Positions 16,365 to 25,059 of a stretch of DNA of 64,000 nucleotides are shown one piece after another. Source of the stretch: Candidatus Mnemosynella biddleae (GTDB lineage Archaea > Halobacteriota > Archaeoglobi > Mnemosynellales > Mnemosynellaceae); NCBI GenBank assembly GCA_002011165.2, contig MTMI02000007.1, forward strand, positions 223,970 through 287,969, written 5' to 3'. The translations under genes were made by a program, and so were the position numbers. The number at the start of each line of letters is the position of its first letter. Within the stretch, counting starts at the first letter, position 1. The notes under the pieces were generated by a model. That model saw only the letters and a list, made by a program, of their open reading frames with translations. It did not search any database and had not been told where the DNA came from.

Positions 16365-16571
16365 ATGGTTGAAACCAAGAGCTTCGGGATAAGAATTGAA
16401 AAAAACGTTGTTGATAGAGTTGACGAGATATGTGAGAAGTTAAAGGATTTGAATGCAAGCAGGTCTGAGGTAATTGAAGTCATCCTGAAGTCATTTTTCA
16501 ACACAAAAATAAATCACGAACAAGTGCTGAGAAGCTTAATAACAAAAAATAGATTGGAAAAGAGATCATAG
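16365..16571 (+). CDS. Ribbon-helix-helix DNA-binding protein
   Basis: A 68-residue small protein that opens SFGIRIEKNVVDRVDEICEKL and continues LNASRSEVIEVILKSFF, a strand-helix-turn-helix order with an acidic/SRSEVI helix start typical of RHH/CopG regulators. ATG 16365 is preferred over the long upstream frame because a TATA box and an inverted repeat lie directly before it and no Shine-Dalgarno is present, so it is probably leaderless and self-repressed. No toxin gene follows; the next gene converges on it. It may be an autonomous regulator. Confidence 0.72.
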   Translation: MVETKSFGIRIEKNVVDRVDEICEKLKDLNASRSEVIEVILKSFFNTKINHEQVLRSLITKNRLEKRS

Positions 16572-17429
16572 GGAAGGAAGCTCTATTGCATTCATCGCCT
16601 CTTCTGGAAGCTCTATTTCAATCACTTCATTGTAATCATAGAAGTGCATTACCATCCTCATTTCCATCCTCATCGTGAAGTTCAGATCTTCTGAATTTTC
16701 AACGGATATGTTGAAGTCCTCAGGTGAAATCGTCATGAGCATGTAAATCTCTGATTTCATCGGAAGCTTTGAATCTTTAGCTATCCATTCTTTCATACTG
16801 ATTTCCGAGTTCTTCAGAGCCTCCTCCAAAATAGCCTCATTCATCCCCTGAAGCTCTCCAAGTGAGTATTGGGATTTTATAGCTTCCCAGAACTTCTGAA
16901 GATCTGGTTTGACCTCAAGCACATAGCATTCCACTCCATTCACCTTTTCATCAGGAAGTCTTCTAACTTCAGAAGAATTCAAAAGCATCATCTGTTGCTT
17001 AATCTGATCTTCCGAGCTCCAAGACTGTTCAACGAGCTCTTCAGGCAACTTCATTTTCATCCATTGTTCTCCCATCTCTGGCGATCTCATTTTCATGTAC
17101 ATTGTATCGTTCATCAGGTAGACATCACTTTCAATACTCATGTCTCCTTCTTCACCATGGATCTCTGAGATTGTGCTCACGAAAATCTTCCTTTCCCCAT
17201 AGTTTACTGCTCCTTCTCCTCTCATTTTCATCAAGATGCTTGCTGTCTTCTCTCCTATTGTGCTCATGTTCATTTCAGAATCCATGGAAAATCTGTAGCT
17301 TTTAACATTCTCCATTGAATTCAGTGTCATCTCAACTATTTCTCCCGCACTGGGTGTCGAAAGAATAAGATAACCTGCTGAAACTGCGAGAATTACAATA
17401 ACGAGAATTCCGAGAGCTCTAGTCTTCAT
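16566..17429 (-). CDS. Secreted or membrane-anchored LolA/LppX-like protein
   Basis: A 287-residue protein with an N-terminal hydrophobic segment (ALGILVIVILAVSAGYLIL) that acts as signal or anchor; no lipobox cysteine is seen. The rest is a beta-rich domain full of Met and Glu, with repeats of the pattern 'SYRFSMDSEMNMS', 'MYMKMRSPEMGEQWMKMKLP' and 'PMKSEIYMLMTISPEDFN'. This is the style of the LolA/LppX/DUF6612 superfamily of hydrophobic-ligand carriers outside the membrane. Ligand and role are unknown. Several N-glycosylation sequons (NSS, NMS, NIS, NFT) fit an extracellular location. Confidence 0.6.
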   Translation of the reverse strand: MKTRALGILVIVILAVSAGYLILSTPSAGEIVEMTLNSMENVKSYRFSMDSEMNMSTIGEKTASILMKMRGEGAVNYGERKIFVSTISEIHGEEGDMSIESDVYLMNDTMYMKMRSPEMGEQWMKMKLPEELVEQSWSSEDQIKQQMMLLNSSEVRRLPDEKVNGVECYVLEVKPDLQKFWEAIKSQYSLGELQGMNEAILEEALKNSEISMKEWIAKDSKLPMKSEIYMLMTISPEDFNISVENSEDLNFTMRMEMRMVMHFYDYNEVIEIELPEEAMNAIELPSL

Positions 17430-17502
17430 TTCAGTTCACCAGATAGAAATTTACATGATATGTTAAAAAATTTGTGGTTTAGCTGAAAATAATTTTTAAT
17501 CA

Positions 17503-18504
17503 TTAACTCTTAACCAGTAGCATCTTGCCTTTTGAGGTCACTCTGTAAATACCTTCATCATCTCTTTCCACGAGCATTTTTGATTCAAGCTCTCTGAGGT
17601 GTTGATAGACTGCTTGAACCGAAATCGGTTTGTATTCTCTTAATCTTTTCCAGAGTGCATAGCCATGAGAAGGAGTCTCAAGAAGAAGGTGGAGTATGAT
17701 TTCTTTAGTTCCAGAAACTTCCAGGGCAACTCCTCTGAAGCTTCCGGTGAGGAGGAGAACTGCTTTTCTTCCCTTCACTTCAGAGAGAGCGGAATATGCT
17801 ATAGCTCCTGAAGGACTCAGTAAAAATCCCATTTTGGCTAGGGATCTCTGAGCTCTCAGAATCTCCTCCTCACTAACCGATATTAACTTTCCATTCGATT
17901 CTTTAATCGCTTTCAGAGCACTCTTCTTGAAAATCGGTTTTTGAATTAATTCTCTTGCAATACTATCTTTTGGAAACTTCGGTTTGACTGCAATGATCTT
18001 GGGAAGTCTTTCGCTCATACCGCTATCAAGAGCAATCTTAAACCCTTCCCAGATCATCGAAACATTCGATCCACTCCCCATAGGGAGAACAATCACTTCT
18101 GGATCGATTCTCTCTGCAATCTCAAAAGCTATAGTCATCTCTCCGATATGGTAAAATCTTTCTTTGAGAATCTCTCCTCTTTTTGTGTACTTAGCTCCTA
18201 GAAGCGAAAGAGAGAGATTCATTATTGGAGTGAGACACTCCATCCCTGCTTTTGCAGCATAAGTTGCTAGGGAGAGACATCTGTCTAAATCCTCATCGCA
18301 GATCACCTTGGTCTCACCTCTGTCTAAAAGCCAAGAAATTGCAAATGCAGAAGCACGATCTTCAAAAGATCCCGTCGGATTTCTAGATTCATCCTTCAGA
18401 AAAATTTCTGAGGAGAGTTGAAAGAGAGGGGTATCACCCTCGCCCAGACTTATCCTTCTTTCCACAGGAGGTAGAAGATCTTCATACTTCCATATTCCTT
18501 TCAT
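17503..18504 (-). CDS. Threonine-synthase-like pseudoenzyme fused to a PadR-like winged helix; candidate PLP-pathway regulator
   Basis: A 333-residue protein. Residues 1 to about 260 follow the fold-type-II PLP enzyme threonine synthase: [11 protein letters not shown], then [19 protein letters not shown], then a glycine-rich [18 protein letters not shown]. In true enzymes the motif is NPTGSFKDR and its Lys binds PLP; here it is Glu (about residue 48, codon GAA). The usual ASTGN substrate loop is replaced by [18 protein letters not shown]. Residues 265-333 form a winged helix of PadR type ([20 protein letters not shown], then [17 protein letters not shown]). It is divergent from pdxST across a gap with a perfect palindrome, so I infer a transcription regulator of PLP synthesis. 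The start is ATG 18504 or TTG 18507. The enzyme-only reading is unlikely given the lost lysine. Confidence 0.7.
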   Translation of the reverse strand: MKGIWKYEDLLPPVERRISLGEGDTPLFQLSSEIFLKDESRNPTGSFEDRASAFAISWLLDRGETKVICDEDLDRCLSLATYAAKAGMECLTPIMNLSLSLLGAKYTKRGEILKERFYHIGEMTIAFEIAERIDPEVIVLPMGSGSNVSMIWEGFKIALDSGMSERLPKIIAVKPKFPKDSIARELIQKPIFKKSALKAIKESNGKLISVSEEEILRAQRSLAKMGFLLSPSGAIAYSALSEVKGRKAVLLLTGSFRGVALEVSGTKEIILHLLLETPSHGYALWKRLREYKPISVQAVYQHLRELESKMLVERDDEGIYRVTSKGKMLLVKS

Positions 18505-18530
18505 CAAAAGCTTTATTACTTCTTTGGGAA

Positions 18531-18552
18531 TATTAAAGTATGCGCTTTAATA
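18531..18552. promoter_or_regulatory. Perfect 8-6-8 palindrome between the regulator and pdxS
   Basis: TATTAAAG (18531-18538), spacer TATGCG, CTTTAATA (18545-18552). The right arm abuts the pdxS Shine-Dalgarno GAGGTG at 18553. The AT-rich arms could double as TATA elements for the two divergent genes. It is the obvious candidate site for the winged-helix fusion protein encoded at 17503-18504. Confidence 0.65.
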
Positions 18553-18564
18553 GAGGTGGTGCTA

Positions 18565-19575
18565 ATGGTTAAGCTTGAAAATCTGAGACATGGAACAGAG
18601 CTTCTGAAAAGAGGTTTTGCGAAGATGCAAAAGGGTGGAGTGATTATGGATGTCACTAACGCTGATCAGGCCATCATAGCGGAAGAAGCTGGAGCTGTTG
18701 CGGTCATGGCTCTTCAGAAGGTTCCAGCAGATATCAGAGCATCTGGAGGCGTTGCGAGGATGGCTGATCCAACTAAAATTCAGGAGATTATGGATGCAGT
18801 TACGATTCCAGTTATGGCAAAAGTTAGAATCGGTCATAGTGCAGAAGCCCTCATTCTCGAAGCTCTTGGAGTGGACATGATAGATGAGAGTGAAGTTCTT
18901 ACTCCTGCTGATCCATTTTTCCACATAGATAAAAGGAAATTCACAGTTCCTTTTGTCTGCGGAGCAAGAAATCTCGGAGAGGCAGTGAGAAGAATATGGG
19001 AAGGAGCTGCTATGATAAGAACAAAAGGAGAGGCCGGAACAGGAAACATCATTGAAGCAGTCAGACATGTGAGGCTTGTAAACGAAAACATAAGAGTTCT
19101 TCAGAGAACGAGCGACGATCAGATTTATGGGGTTGCGAAGAAATTTGCAGAAGCATATCTAAGACCTCTCTCAGAGGTCAGAGATGTGAGCGGGCTCTCG
19201 GAGAGAGTTCTTGAAAACGAAAAGGTCTACGAGGATTACACGTATCATGAAATCATCAGCGGAATTTACGAGATCCTTCTTGAGATTAAGAAACTCGGAA
19301 GACTTCCGGTTGTGAACTTTGCAGCAGGGGGAGTTGCAACTCCAGCCGACGCTGCTCTCATGATGCAGATGGGAATGGATGGAGTTTTCGTGGGAAGCGG
19401 AATATTCAAGTCCGAGAATCCCGAGAGGATGGCAAGGGCGATTGTTGAGGCGGTGAACAATTATGATAAGCCAGATGTTCTTGCCGAGATCTCGAAAGGA
19501 CTTGGAGAACCAATGAGAGGAATTGATGTGAAGGAAATCGAGGAAGGAGAGAAATTGCAGGTAAGAGGATGGTAA
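18565..19575 (+). CDS. pdxS: Pyridoxal 5'-phosphate synthase lyase subunit PdxS
   Basis: A 336-residue (beta/alpha)8 enzyme that builds PLP from ribose 5-phosphate, glyceraldehyde 3-phosphate and ammonia from PdxT. Visible are the opening [20 protein letters not shown], the catalytic Lys in [10 protein letters not shown], Lys in GEAGTGN-adjacent [12 protein letters not shown], and the phosphate site [21 protein letters not shown] with [12 protein letters not shown] 18565 has GAGGTG 6 bp upstream; the frame also opens at GTG 18556. It is followed without a gap by pdxT. Confidence 0.97.
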   Translation: MVKLENLRHGTELLKRGFAKMQKGGVIMDVTNADQAIIAEEAGAVAVMALQKVPADIRASGGVARMADPTKIQEIMDAVTIPVMAKVRIGHSAEALILEALGVDMIDESEVLTPADPFFHIDKRKFTVPFVCGARNLGEAVRRIWEGAAMIRTKGEAGTGNIIEAVRHVRLVNENIRVLQRTSDDQIYGVAKKFAEAYLRPLSEVRDVSGLSERVLENEKVYEDYTYHEIISGIYEILLEIKKLGRLPVVNFAAGGVATPADAALMMQMGMDGVFVGSGIFKSENPERMARAIVEAVNNYDKPDVLAEISKGLGEPMRGIDVKEIEEGEKLQVRGW

Positions 19576-20160
19576 ATGAGAGTCGGAATACTGGCTCTCC
19601 AAGGTGATGTAGAGGAGCACGTAGAAGCAACCAAAAGAGCAATGGAGAAAAAAGAAATCTCAGGAGAGATCGTGAAAATCAAGCATAGTGGAGTGCTCAA
19701 AGATTGCGATGCTCTAATCATTCCAGGGGGAGAGAGTACAACGCTCAGCAGACTGATGATCAGAGAGGGGATTTTTGAAGAAGTGAAAAAATTCGCAGAG
19801 GAAGGAAAACCTATCATGGGAGTTTGTGCGGGATTGGTTCTTCTTGCGAAGAGATGCGAGAATCCTCAGAAGAACCAGAAACTCCTCGAGCTCATGGACA
19901 TAACTATAAGGAGAAATGCTTTTGGAAGACAGAGGGAATCTTTCGAAGCAGTTCTGGAAATAGACGGAAAGCCATATAACTGTGTGTTCATAAGAGCACC
20001 AGCCGTCGTGGACGTCGGAAAGAATGTGAAAGTTCGAGGAAGATTCAATGACGTGATTGTTGCGGTTGAGGAAGAAAACCTCATTGGTCTGGCTTTCCAT
20101 CCAGAGCTCACCGAAGATACAAGATTTCACGAAGAACTTATTCAGAGGGCTAGAACTTGA
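19576..20160 (+). CDS. pdxT: Pyridoxal 5'-phosphate synthase glutaminase subunit PdxT
   Basis: A 194-residue class I glutamine amidotransferase that feeds ammonia to PdxS. It shows GILALQGDVEEH at the N-terminus, the oxyanion motif PGGESTTLSRL, the nucleophile Cys in MGVCAGLVLLAK, and the His-Glu pair in AFHPELTED. Its ATG directly follows the pdxS stop. The 3' end overlaps the convergent RPA-associated gene by 11 bp. Confidence 0.97.
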   Translation: MRVGILALQGDVEEHVEATKRAMEKKEISGEIVKIKHSGVLKDCDALIIPGGESTTLSRLMIREGIFEEVKKFAEEGKPIMGVCAGLVLLAKRCENPQKNQKLLELMDITIRRNAFGRQRESFEAVLEIDGKPYNCVFIRAPAVVDVGKNVKVRGRFNDVIVAVEEENLIGLAFHPELTEDTRFHEELIQRART

Positions 20161-20734
20161 ATTCCTCAATCTCTGCGAAGTCCATTTCAAGGGAAGAAAG
20201 GGCTTTTTTCACCATTTCTTTATATTTCTCTCTTCTGTCTCCATAGTGTTTTCTCGCAGTTTCGTATGGTTCCTCTCCAGATTCGAATTTTTTCAATCTT
20301 TCGAGAGTTGCTTTTGCGGTGTCAAAAACCCAAAAATCTCTTGAACCCTCATCAGATAAAGCTATTCTCTCTCCTCTTATTGCTGAAAGAGCTTCATTTC
20401 CCTCTCTACTGAGAATAAATGGCTTTCCAATAAGGGAAATGAATGAGGGAGCTTCAACTTCTCCCAGAGCTCTTAGGGCTTCAGGCTGAAATTGGCCCAC
20501 ATAAGCAATGAATATTCCAGTCGGATCAGAAATTCTCAATCTCCAGTATTCGGACTCACTTCCTATATCATCCTTCTCCAGAAGAACCCCCACAATAAAA
20601 AGACGATTGCATTTCGCTCCAGTGGGAGTTATCACGTAAGAAGGTGCGTATTGTCCCTCTCCCTCCTTATATGAGAGGTTGCTGTCTCTGAACTCTTCTG
20701 CAAAAACTCTTCTTGCTGGTTCTCTCTTCATCAT
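20150..20734 (-). CDS. RPA-associated OB-fold protein (COG3390 type)
   Basis: A 194-residue protein encoded directly after the RPA gene with a 4-bp overlap. Archaeal RPA genes are commonly followed by a gene for an associated OB-fold protein that co-purifies with RPA; this one has the matching opening REPARRVFAEEF, a central strand-rich YWRLRISDPTGIFIAYVGQFQPEA typical of that fold, and a helical charged C-terminus. It probably helps bind single-stranded DNA in replication and repair. Confidence 0.82.
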   Translation of the reverse strand: MMKREPARRVFAEEFRDSNLSYKEGEGQYAPSYVITPTGAKCNRLFIVGVLLEKDDIGSESEYWRLRISDPTGIFIAYVGQFQPEALRALGEVEAPSFISLIGKPFILSREGNEALSAIRGERIALSDEGSRDFWVFDTAKATLERLKKFESGEEPYETARKHYGDRREKYKEMVKKALSSLEMDFAEIEEFKF

Positions 20735-21651
20735 AAACTCTCCACCTCTTCTATCAGTTTCTCCACTTCTTCAGGAGAGATTTCGAGAGACCTCATGTTC
20801 TCCACGAAAAAGTATCTTCCAAAGATTCTTCCTGTGACTTTGAAATATCTTCCCAGAAGTTTCGAGGCAATATAATCCTCAACAACAGTTCTATCGAGAG
20901 ATTCAGCAATCATTTTCTTCGCCTTTTCAACTGTTAGATCACAAATTCTCTCAATTCGTTCTCTGTCTATGAAAAGATCATAGGTCTCTTCACCGTCATC
21001 AAGCACTACACGGACTCTCAGATCATAAACTCCAATAACTTTTCCATGAGTTGAGCAAATTCCCTTGTTCACAATTCTTCCGCACTCAGGACACCTTTGA
21101 ATCAGTCCACTTCCAGAGTAAATATCAATAATCGCTCCAGTGATCTCCATCTCTCTTGGTTTTGTGGAAACGTCCTCTTTAAGCTCAATTATCTCGCTAT
21201 TTCTGTTAATGTTCACCTGAGTTCTTCCCTGATACACATCGCTCACTACGTTCTTAAAAAGGTAGCTTTTGCCTTCCTCCACGTCTGGAAGATCGGATTT
21301 TGCCCATATGACAAATTTGATCACTCCCGTATCATCTCCAAGAAGTCCAACCTGAGAGACACTCTCACTCCTCGGTTCCCAGAGTTCGAGAACCTTAGCT
21401 TTGAGAGAAATCCACCTGCCACCTTCCTTTATTTCCGAGATCTTTACGAGCTCCGAGTCTCTTTGTAATGGAAGACTTTTAAGGTTCAGTTCCTTCAGGA
21501 AGTAGTTGTGAACACTCCTCTTTGCTTCATCTTCTGGAACCTTGAAATCAATTATCAGCTTTCTTAGTCTATCTTCAACTTCTTCAAGCGGTATTTCATA
21601 TCCTGCCAAGAGGAATTGCCTTCTTATCTCTTCCGCCATTTCTCTAATCAT
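20731..21651 (-). CDS. rpa: Replication protein A (single-stranded DNA-binding protein) with zinc finger
   Basis: A 306-residue euryarchaeal RPA. A helical N-terminal segment (AEEIRRQFLLAGYEIPLEEVEDRLRK) precedes an OB fold (ISLKAKVLELWEP, then DDTGVIKFVIWAKSD). A zinc-binding region follows, CPECGRIVNKGICSTHG, with further strands after it. I start at ATG 21651 because the upstream extension would run into the divergent guaA gene; ATG 21639 is an alternative. It protects single-stranded DNA during replication and repair, and is co-transcribed with its partner at 20150-20734. Confidence 0.92.
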   Translation of the reverse strand: MIREMAEEIRRQFLLAGYEIPLEEVEDRLRKLIIDFKVPEDEAKRSVHNYFLKELNLKSLPLQRDSELVKISEIKEGGRWISLKAKVLELWEPRSESVSQVGLLGDDTGVIKFVIWAKSDLPDVEEGKSYLFKNVVSDVYQGRTQVNINRNSEIIELKEDVSTKPREMEITGAIIDIYSGSGLIQRCPECGRIVNKGICSTHGKVIGVYDLRVRVVLDDGEETYDLFIDRERIERICDLTVEKAKKMIAESLDRTVVEDYIASKLLGRYFKVTGRIFGRYFFVENMRSLEISPEEVEKLIEEVESL

Positions 21652-21705
21652 CAATGAGGAGTGGGAAGAGAAGATTAATATAATTATGGTTAAGACTCGA
21701 AAGTG

Positions 21706-22269
21706 ATGAGTACAAGAATTCTTGTTGTCAATAACTACGGTCAATACTGTCATCTGATTTTCAGAACTCTAAGAGATCTCGGAGTTGAGACAAAACTCGT
21801 GAGCAATGAGCTAGCTGTTGAGGAGATTGAAGCAATGGAACCAGATGGCATCGTTCTAAGCGGTGGCCCCTCATTAGAGAGGAGCGGTAGATGCGAGGAA
21901 TATGTGTTGAAGCTGAATATACCAATTCTTGGAATTTGTCTCGGACATCAAATAATCGGAAAGGCTTACGGAGGAGGAGTAAGGAGAGGTAGACAAGGAG
22001 GATATGCAGAGGTTGTTGTCGAGATTCTCGATGAAGATGAAATTTTCAGAGGACTTCCGAAATATCTGAAAACATGGTCCTCTCATGCGGATGAGGTGGC
22101 GGAACTTCCTGAAAACTTCGAAATTCTTGCAAAGTCTGAGATCTGCGAAATTGAAGCGATGAGACACAAGGAGAAGGATCTCTTCGGAATTCAATGGCAT
22201 CCAGAGGTGGCGCATACCGAGAGAGGAGAGGACATCTTCAAGAATTTCATGAGGATTTGCAAGATTTGA
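21706..22269 (+). CDS. guaAA: GMP synthase glutamine amidotransferase subunit A
   Basis: A 187-residue class I amidotransferase of the split archaeal GMP synthase; it releases ammonia from glutamine for the separate ATP-pyrophosphatase subunit, which is not in this window. The nucleophile is Cys in [10 protein letters not shown], and the His/Glu pair is in [12 protein letters not shown]. The short [14 protein letters not shown] loop and the length are typical of the stand-alone archaeal subunit. ATG 21706; a GTG lies 3 bp earlier. It is divergent from rpa across about 54 bp. Confidence 0.94.
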   Translation: MSTRILVVNNYGQYCHLIFRTLRDLGVETKLVSNELAVEEIEAMEPDGIVLSGGPSLERSGRCEEYVLKLNIPILGICLGHQIIGKAYGGGVRRGRQGGYAEVVVEILDEDEIFRGLPKYLKTWSSHADEVAELPENFEILAKSEICEIEAMRHKEKDLFGIQWHPEVAHTERGEDIFKNFMRICKI

Positions 22270-22313
22270 GCCTTTCGAAAGATGTATATATGATTGGGGT
22301 GAGTTGAAAAAGC

Positions 22314-22664
22314 ATGAAGAGGGAAGAAATATTGGAAATTCTCAAGAAAATTTACGATCCAGAGCATCCACTATCTGTTGTCGATATGGGAATTGTGAGC
22401 GAAGAAGATATAGAAGTGAATGATGAAATAAAAGTGAGATTCAAGCCTACAAGTCCTTTCTGTCCTATGGGTGCTCTCATAGGTGTCGCGATAAAGTATG
22501 GGTTGGAGAAAGCTCTCAAAAGAGAGGTCGAAGTTACAGTAAAACCCGGAACTCATGTTAATGAAGATATGGTTAATTCCATGATGAGGGATAGAAGGAG
22601 ATATGAGGAGATTGTGAACAAGCTCATATCCTCGGGACAGATGGAGAAGTTTGTGAAAATATGA
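22314..22664 (+). CDS. MIP18/DUF59-family iron-sulfur assembly factor
   Basis: A 116-residue protein with the DUF59 core IYDPEHPLSVVDMGIV and the reactive cysteine in FKPTSPFCPMGALIG. Members (SufT, CIA2/MIP18) help mature iron-sulfur proteins. The charged C-terminal extension HVNEDMVNSMMRDRRRYEEIV is an archaeal feature. Its own promoter is visible: TATA TGTATATATGA at about 22283-22292 and GGGGTGA before the ATG. A palindrome CTTTCGAAAG lies just upstream at 22272-22281. Confidence 0.85.
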   Translation: MKREEILEILKKIYDPEHPLSVVDMGIVSEEDIEVNDEIKVRFKPTSPFCPMGALIGVAIKYGLEKALKREVEVTVKPGTHVNEDMVNSMMRDRRRYEEIVNKLISSGQMEKFVKI

Positions 22665-22740
22665 GGGATCATTTGCAGAAGTTTTTAATGATTGGGATGA
22701 GTGTTTAGTTTAGAAAGAAGTGAGAGGAGGTCTTGAAAGA

Positions 22741-23967
22741 GTGCCCCAGTCCGTTGTTAATATCGGTCTCGTCGGTCATGTTGATCACGGAAAGACAACT
22801 CTGGTTAAAGCTCTTTCTGGAGTCTGGACAGATCAGCACAGCGAGGAGATAAAAAGAGGAATTTCGATAAGATTGGGTTATGCCGATGCAATCTTCAGAA
22901 TCTGCCCAGAGTGTCCAGATCCTCAGAGGTATACGGTGAAGGAAGTCTGTCCGAATTGTGGGAGTAAAACAGAGGAGCTCAGAAGAGTCTCTTTCGTTGA
23001 TTCCCCGGGTCATGAGACGCTCATGGCAACAATGCTCAGCGGAGCTGCATTAATGGATGGAGCAATCTTGGTCATCTCTGCAACAGAACCTTGTCCTCAG
23101 CCCCAAACAAAGGAGCATCTTATGGCTCTCGAGATAATTGGGGTGAAGAACATAGTTATTGCCCAGAATAAGATAGATATTGTGAGCAAAGAAGAGGCGA
23201 TTGAGCACTATAGACAGATTAAAGAATTTGTGAGAGGAACAATAGCCGAAAGCGCTCCAATAGTTCCAATTTCCGCACAGCAGGAGCTTAACATAGATAT
23301 TCTTATTAAGGCAATTGAAGAGACGATTCCGACACCTAAAAGAGATCCGACAAAACCTCCATTGATGTATGTCGCAAGATCGTTTGATGTGAACAAACCG
23401 GGAACCAAACCAGAGAGTTTGAAAGGAGGCGTTCTAGGAGGCTCGCTCATGCAAGGAATTCTCAGAGAGGGGGACGAAATTGAGTTAAGACCTGGGAGGA
23501 GAGTGGAAGCTGAGAATAAAGTCAGCTGGGTTCCCATAAGGACAAAAATTTCAAGTTTGATGGCTGGAGGAGAAAGAGTTGAAGAAGTTCGTCCTGGAGG
23601 TCTCATAGGGGTTGCAACAACTCTGGATCCAGCAATGACCAAGAGTGATGCAATGGTAGGTCAAATAGTCGGACATCCAGATCACATGCCTCCTGTTTGG
23701 AATTCGATAACCTTGGATGTTCAGCTTCTTGAAAGAGTTGTTGGAACAGCGGAGGAAAGAGAAGTAGAGAAGCTGAAGAAGGGAGAAATGCTCATGATAA
23801 CGGTTGGAACCTCAACGACGGTAGGGGTGGTGCAGAACGTGAAGAAAGATGTTGCTGAGGTCTCGCTCAGAAGGCCGATATGTGCTCTTGTTGGCTCCAG
23901 AGCGGCGATAAGCAGGAGAATAGGTTCAAGATGGAGGTTAATAGGAGTAGGAGAGATAAAAGATTGA
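22741..23967 (+). CDS. eif2g: Translation initiation factor aIF2 subunit gamma
   Basis: A 408-residue GTPase that delivers initiator tRNA to the small ribosomal subunit. Visible G motifs are [18 protein letters not shown] and AQNKIDIV. A zinc knuckle follows switch I ([10 protein letters not shown], then VCPNCG), as in other aIF2-gamma. GTG 22741 is chosen because GAGGAGG lies 10 bp upstream; the frame is open from GTG 22720. A TATA-like GTTTTTAATG at 22680-22689 probably drives the long operon that runs to 28187. Confidence 0.96.
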   Translation: MPQSVVNIGLVGHVDHGKTTLVKALSGVWTDQHSEEIKRGISIRLGYADAIFRICPECPDPQRYTVKEVCPNCGSKTEELRRVSFVDSPGHETLMATMLSGAALMDGAILVISATEPCPQPQTKEHLMALEIIGVKNIVIAQNKIDIVSKEEAIEHYRQIKEFVRGTIAESAPIVPISAQQELNIDILIKAIEETIPTPKRDPTKPPLMYVARSFDVNKPGTKPESLKGGVLGGSLMQGILREGDEIELRPGRRVEAENKVSWVPIRTKISSLMAGGERVEEVRPGGLIGVATTLDPAMTKSDAMVGQIVGHPDHMPPVWNSITLDVQLLERVVGTAEEREVEKLKKGEMLMITVGTSTTVGVVQNVKKDVAEVSLRRPICALVGSRAAISRRIGSRWRLIGVGEIKD

Positions 23968-24311
23968 AGGTAATCCTCGATACGAGCATTTTAATGGCAA
24001 TAAATGAATTTAGAGTGGATGTCCTCTCTTTACTTGAGGATGAAGGATTCACGGAATTTCTTGTTCCTGAAGCGGTGGTGGAAGAGCTCGAAAAAATGAA
24101 AGATAACGTGAATGCAAGAGTCGCTCTCATGTTATTAGATAGAATGAAAATCATTCCCGGAAGAGGTTATGCGGATGATGTGATAGTGAAGGTTGCGAAA
24201 AAGGAGGGAGCACCCGTTTGCACGTCCGACAGGGAGCTCATAGAAAAGTTAAAAAGAGAAAAGATAAATGTTATATACCTGCGTCAGAGAAAACGGCTTG
24301 AGAGTTGTTGA
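23964..24311 (+). CDS. PIN-domain protein in the aIF2-gamma operon
   Basis: A 115-residue PIN ribonuclease-like protein. The metal-binding acids appear as D in [12 protein letters not shown] in VVEELEKMK and D in [11 protein letters not shown]. The TTG at 23964 overlaps the aIF2-gamma stop and has AGGAGAG upstream; an ATG at 23931 would give an odd extension. A PIN gene at this place, between aIF2-gamma and rpoE', is a conserved archaeal arrangement, which argues for a housekeeping role in RNA processing (Fcf1-like) rather than a toxin. No antitoxin is beside it. Confidence 0.82.
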   Translation: MKVILDTSILMAINEFRVDVLSLLEDEGFTEFLVPEAVVEELEKMKDNVNARVALMLLDRMKIIPGRGYADDVIVKVAKKEGAPVCTSDRELIEKLKREKINVIYLRQRKRLESC

Positions 24312-24313
24312 AC

Positions 24314-24880
24314 ATGTATAAAAGGATGAGGCTTGAAACAGTTGTTAGAGTTCCTCCAGAGAAACTCGGAATGAAGCTAGAGGACGCTATAAAGGAGGGA
24401 CTTATGGAAGAGCTTCAGGGAAGGATAGACAGAAGTATTGGAATGATCGTAGCAATTTTGGATGTTGTTGACATAGGAGAGGGAAAAATTCTAGTGGGTG
24501 ACGGAGGAGTTTATTATGATACTGTTTTTGATGCACTCGTTTTTAAGCCAGAGCTACAAGAGATAGTGGAAGGAGAAGTCGTAGAAATTGTTGAATTTGG
24601 GGCATTCGTTTCAATCGGACCCCTTGACGGTTTGATCCATGTATCTCAAATAATGGATGATTATATCTCTTATGATCAGAAGAGCTCCAGACTCATAGGA
24701 AAAGAGGGTAAGAAGTCACTTTCTGAAGGAGATAAAGTCAGAGCAAGAATAGTAACCGTGAGTCTCAATGAAAGAGATCCAAAAGAGAGTAAAATTGGAT
24801 TAACCATGAGGCAACCGGGTTTGGGTAAATTCGAGTGGATTGAGGACGAGAGAAAGAAGGAGATGAAAGAGAATGCCTGA
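24314..24880 (+). CDS. rpo7: DNA-directed RNA polymerase subunit E' (Rpo7/Rpb7)
   Basis: A 188-residue stalk subunit of archaeal RNA polymerase. It has the N-terminal tip domain (TVVRVPPEKLG) and a C-terminal S1/OB domain: GEVVEIVEFGAFVSIGPLDGLIHVSQIMDDY. With Rpo4 it binds nascent RNA and aids promoter opening and processivity. ATG 24314 gives the standard MYKRMRLE opening. It overlaps the spt4 gene. Confidence 0.96.
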   Translation: MYKRMRLETVVRVPPEKLGMKLEDAIKEGLMEELQGRIDRSIGMIVAILDVVDIGEGKILVGDGGVYYDTVFDALVFKPELQEIVEGEVVEIVEFGAFVSIGPLDGLIHVSQIMDDYISYDQKSSRLIGKEGKKSLSEGDKVRARIVTVSLNERDPKESKIGLTMRQPGLGKFEWIEDERKKEMKENA

Positions 24881-25058
24881 AAAAGTTTGCAAGACTTGCC
24901 ACAGAGTCGTCGAAGGCAAGATATGTCCGGTTTGTAAAACCTCCTCTTTTAGTACAGATTGGAGTGGATACGTGATCATTCTCGATCCAAAAAGATCGGA
25001 AATAGCCAAGAAGATGGGAGTTGATATAAAGGGAAAGTATGCTCTGAAGGTGCGTTAG
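24873..25058 (+). CDS. spt4: Transcription elongation factor Spt4 (RpoE'')
   Basis: A 61-residue zinc protein with four cysteines in two CxxC pairs (CKTCH near residue 6 and CPVCK near 18). The ending DWSGYVIILDPKRSEIAKKM is the Spt4/RpoE'' signature. It pairs with Spt5 as a processivity factor. It overlaps rpo7 by 8 bp. Confidence 0.95.
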   Translation: MPEKVCKTCHRVVEGKICPVCKTSSFSTDWSGYVIILDPKRSEIAKKMGVDIKGKYALKVR

Positions 25059-25059
25059 T

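Noticed and set aside
17503-18504. Annotation as an active threonine synthase
   Set aside because: The PLP lysine is Glu and the ASTGN loop is absent, and a DNA-binding domain is fused. An enzyme call would mislead.
23964-24311. PIN-domain gene as a VapC toxin
   Set aside because: No antitoxin is adjacent, and the gene has a conserved place between aIF2-gamma and rpo7, pointing to a housekeeping role.
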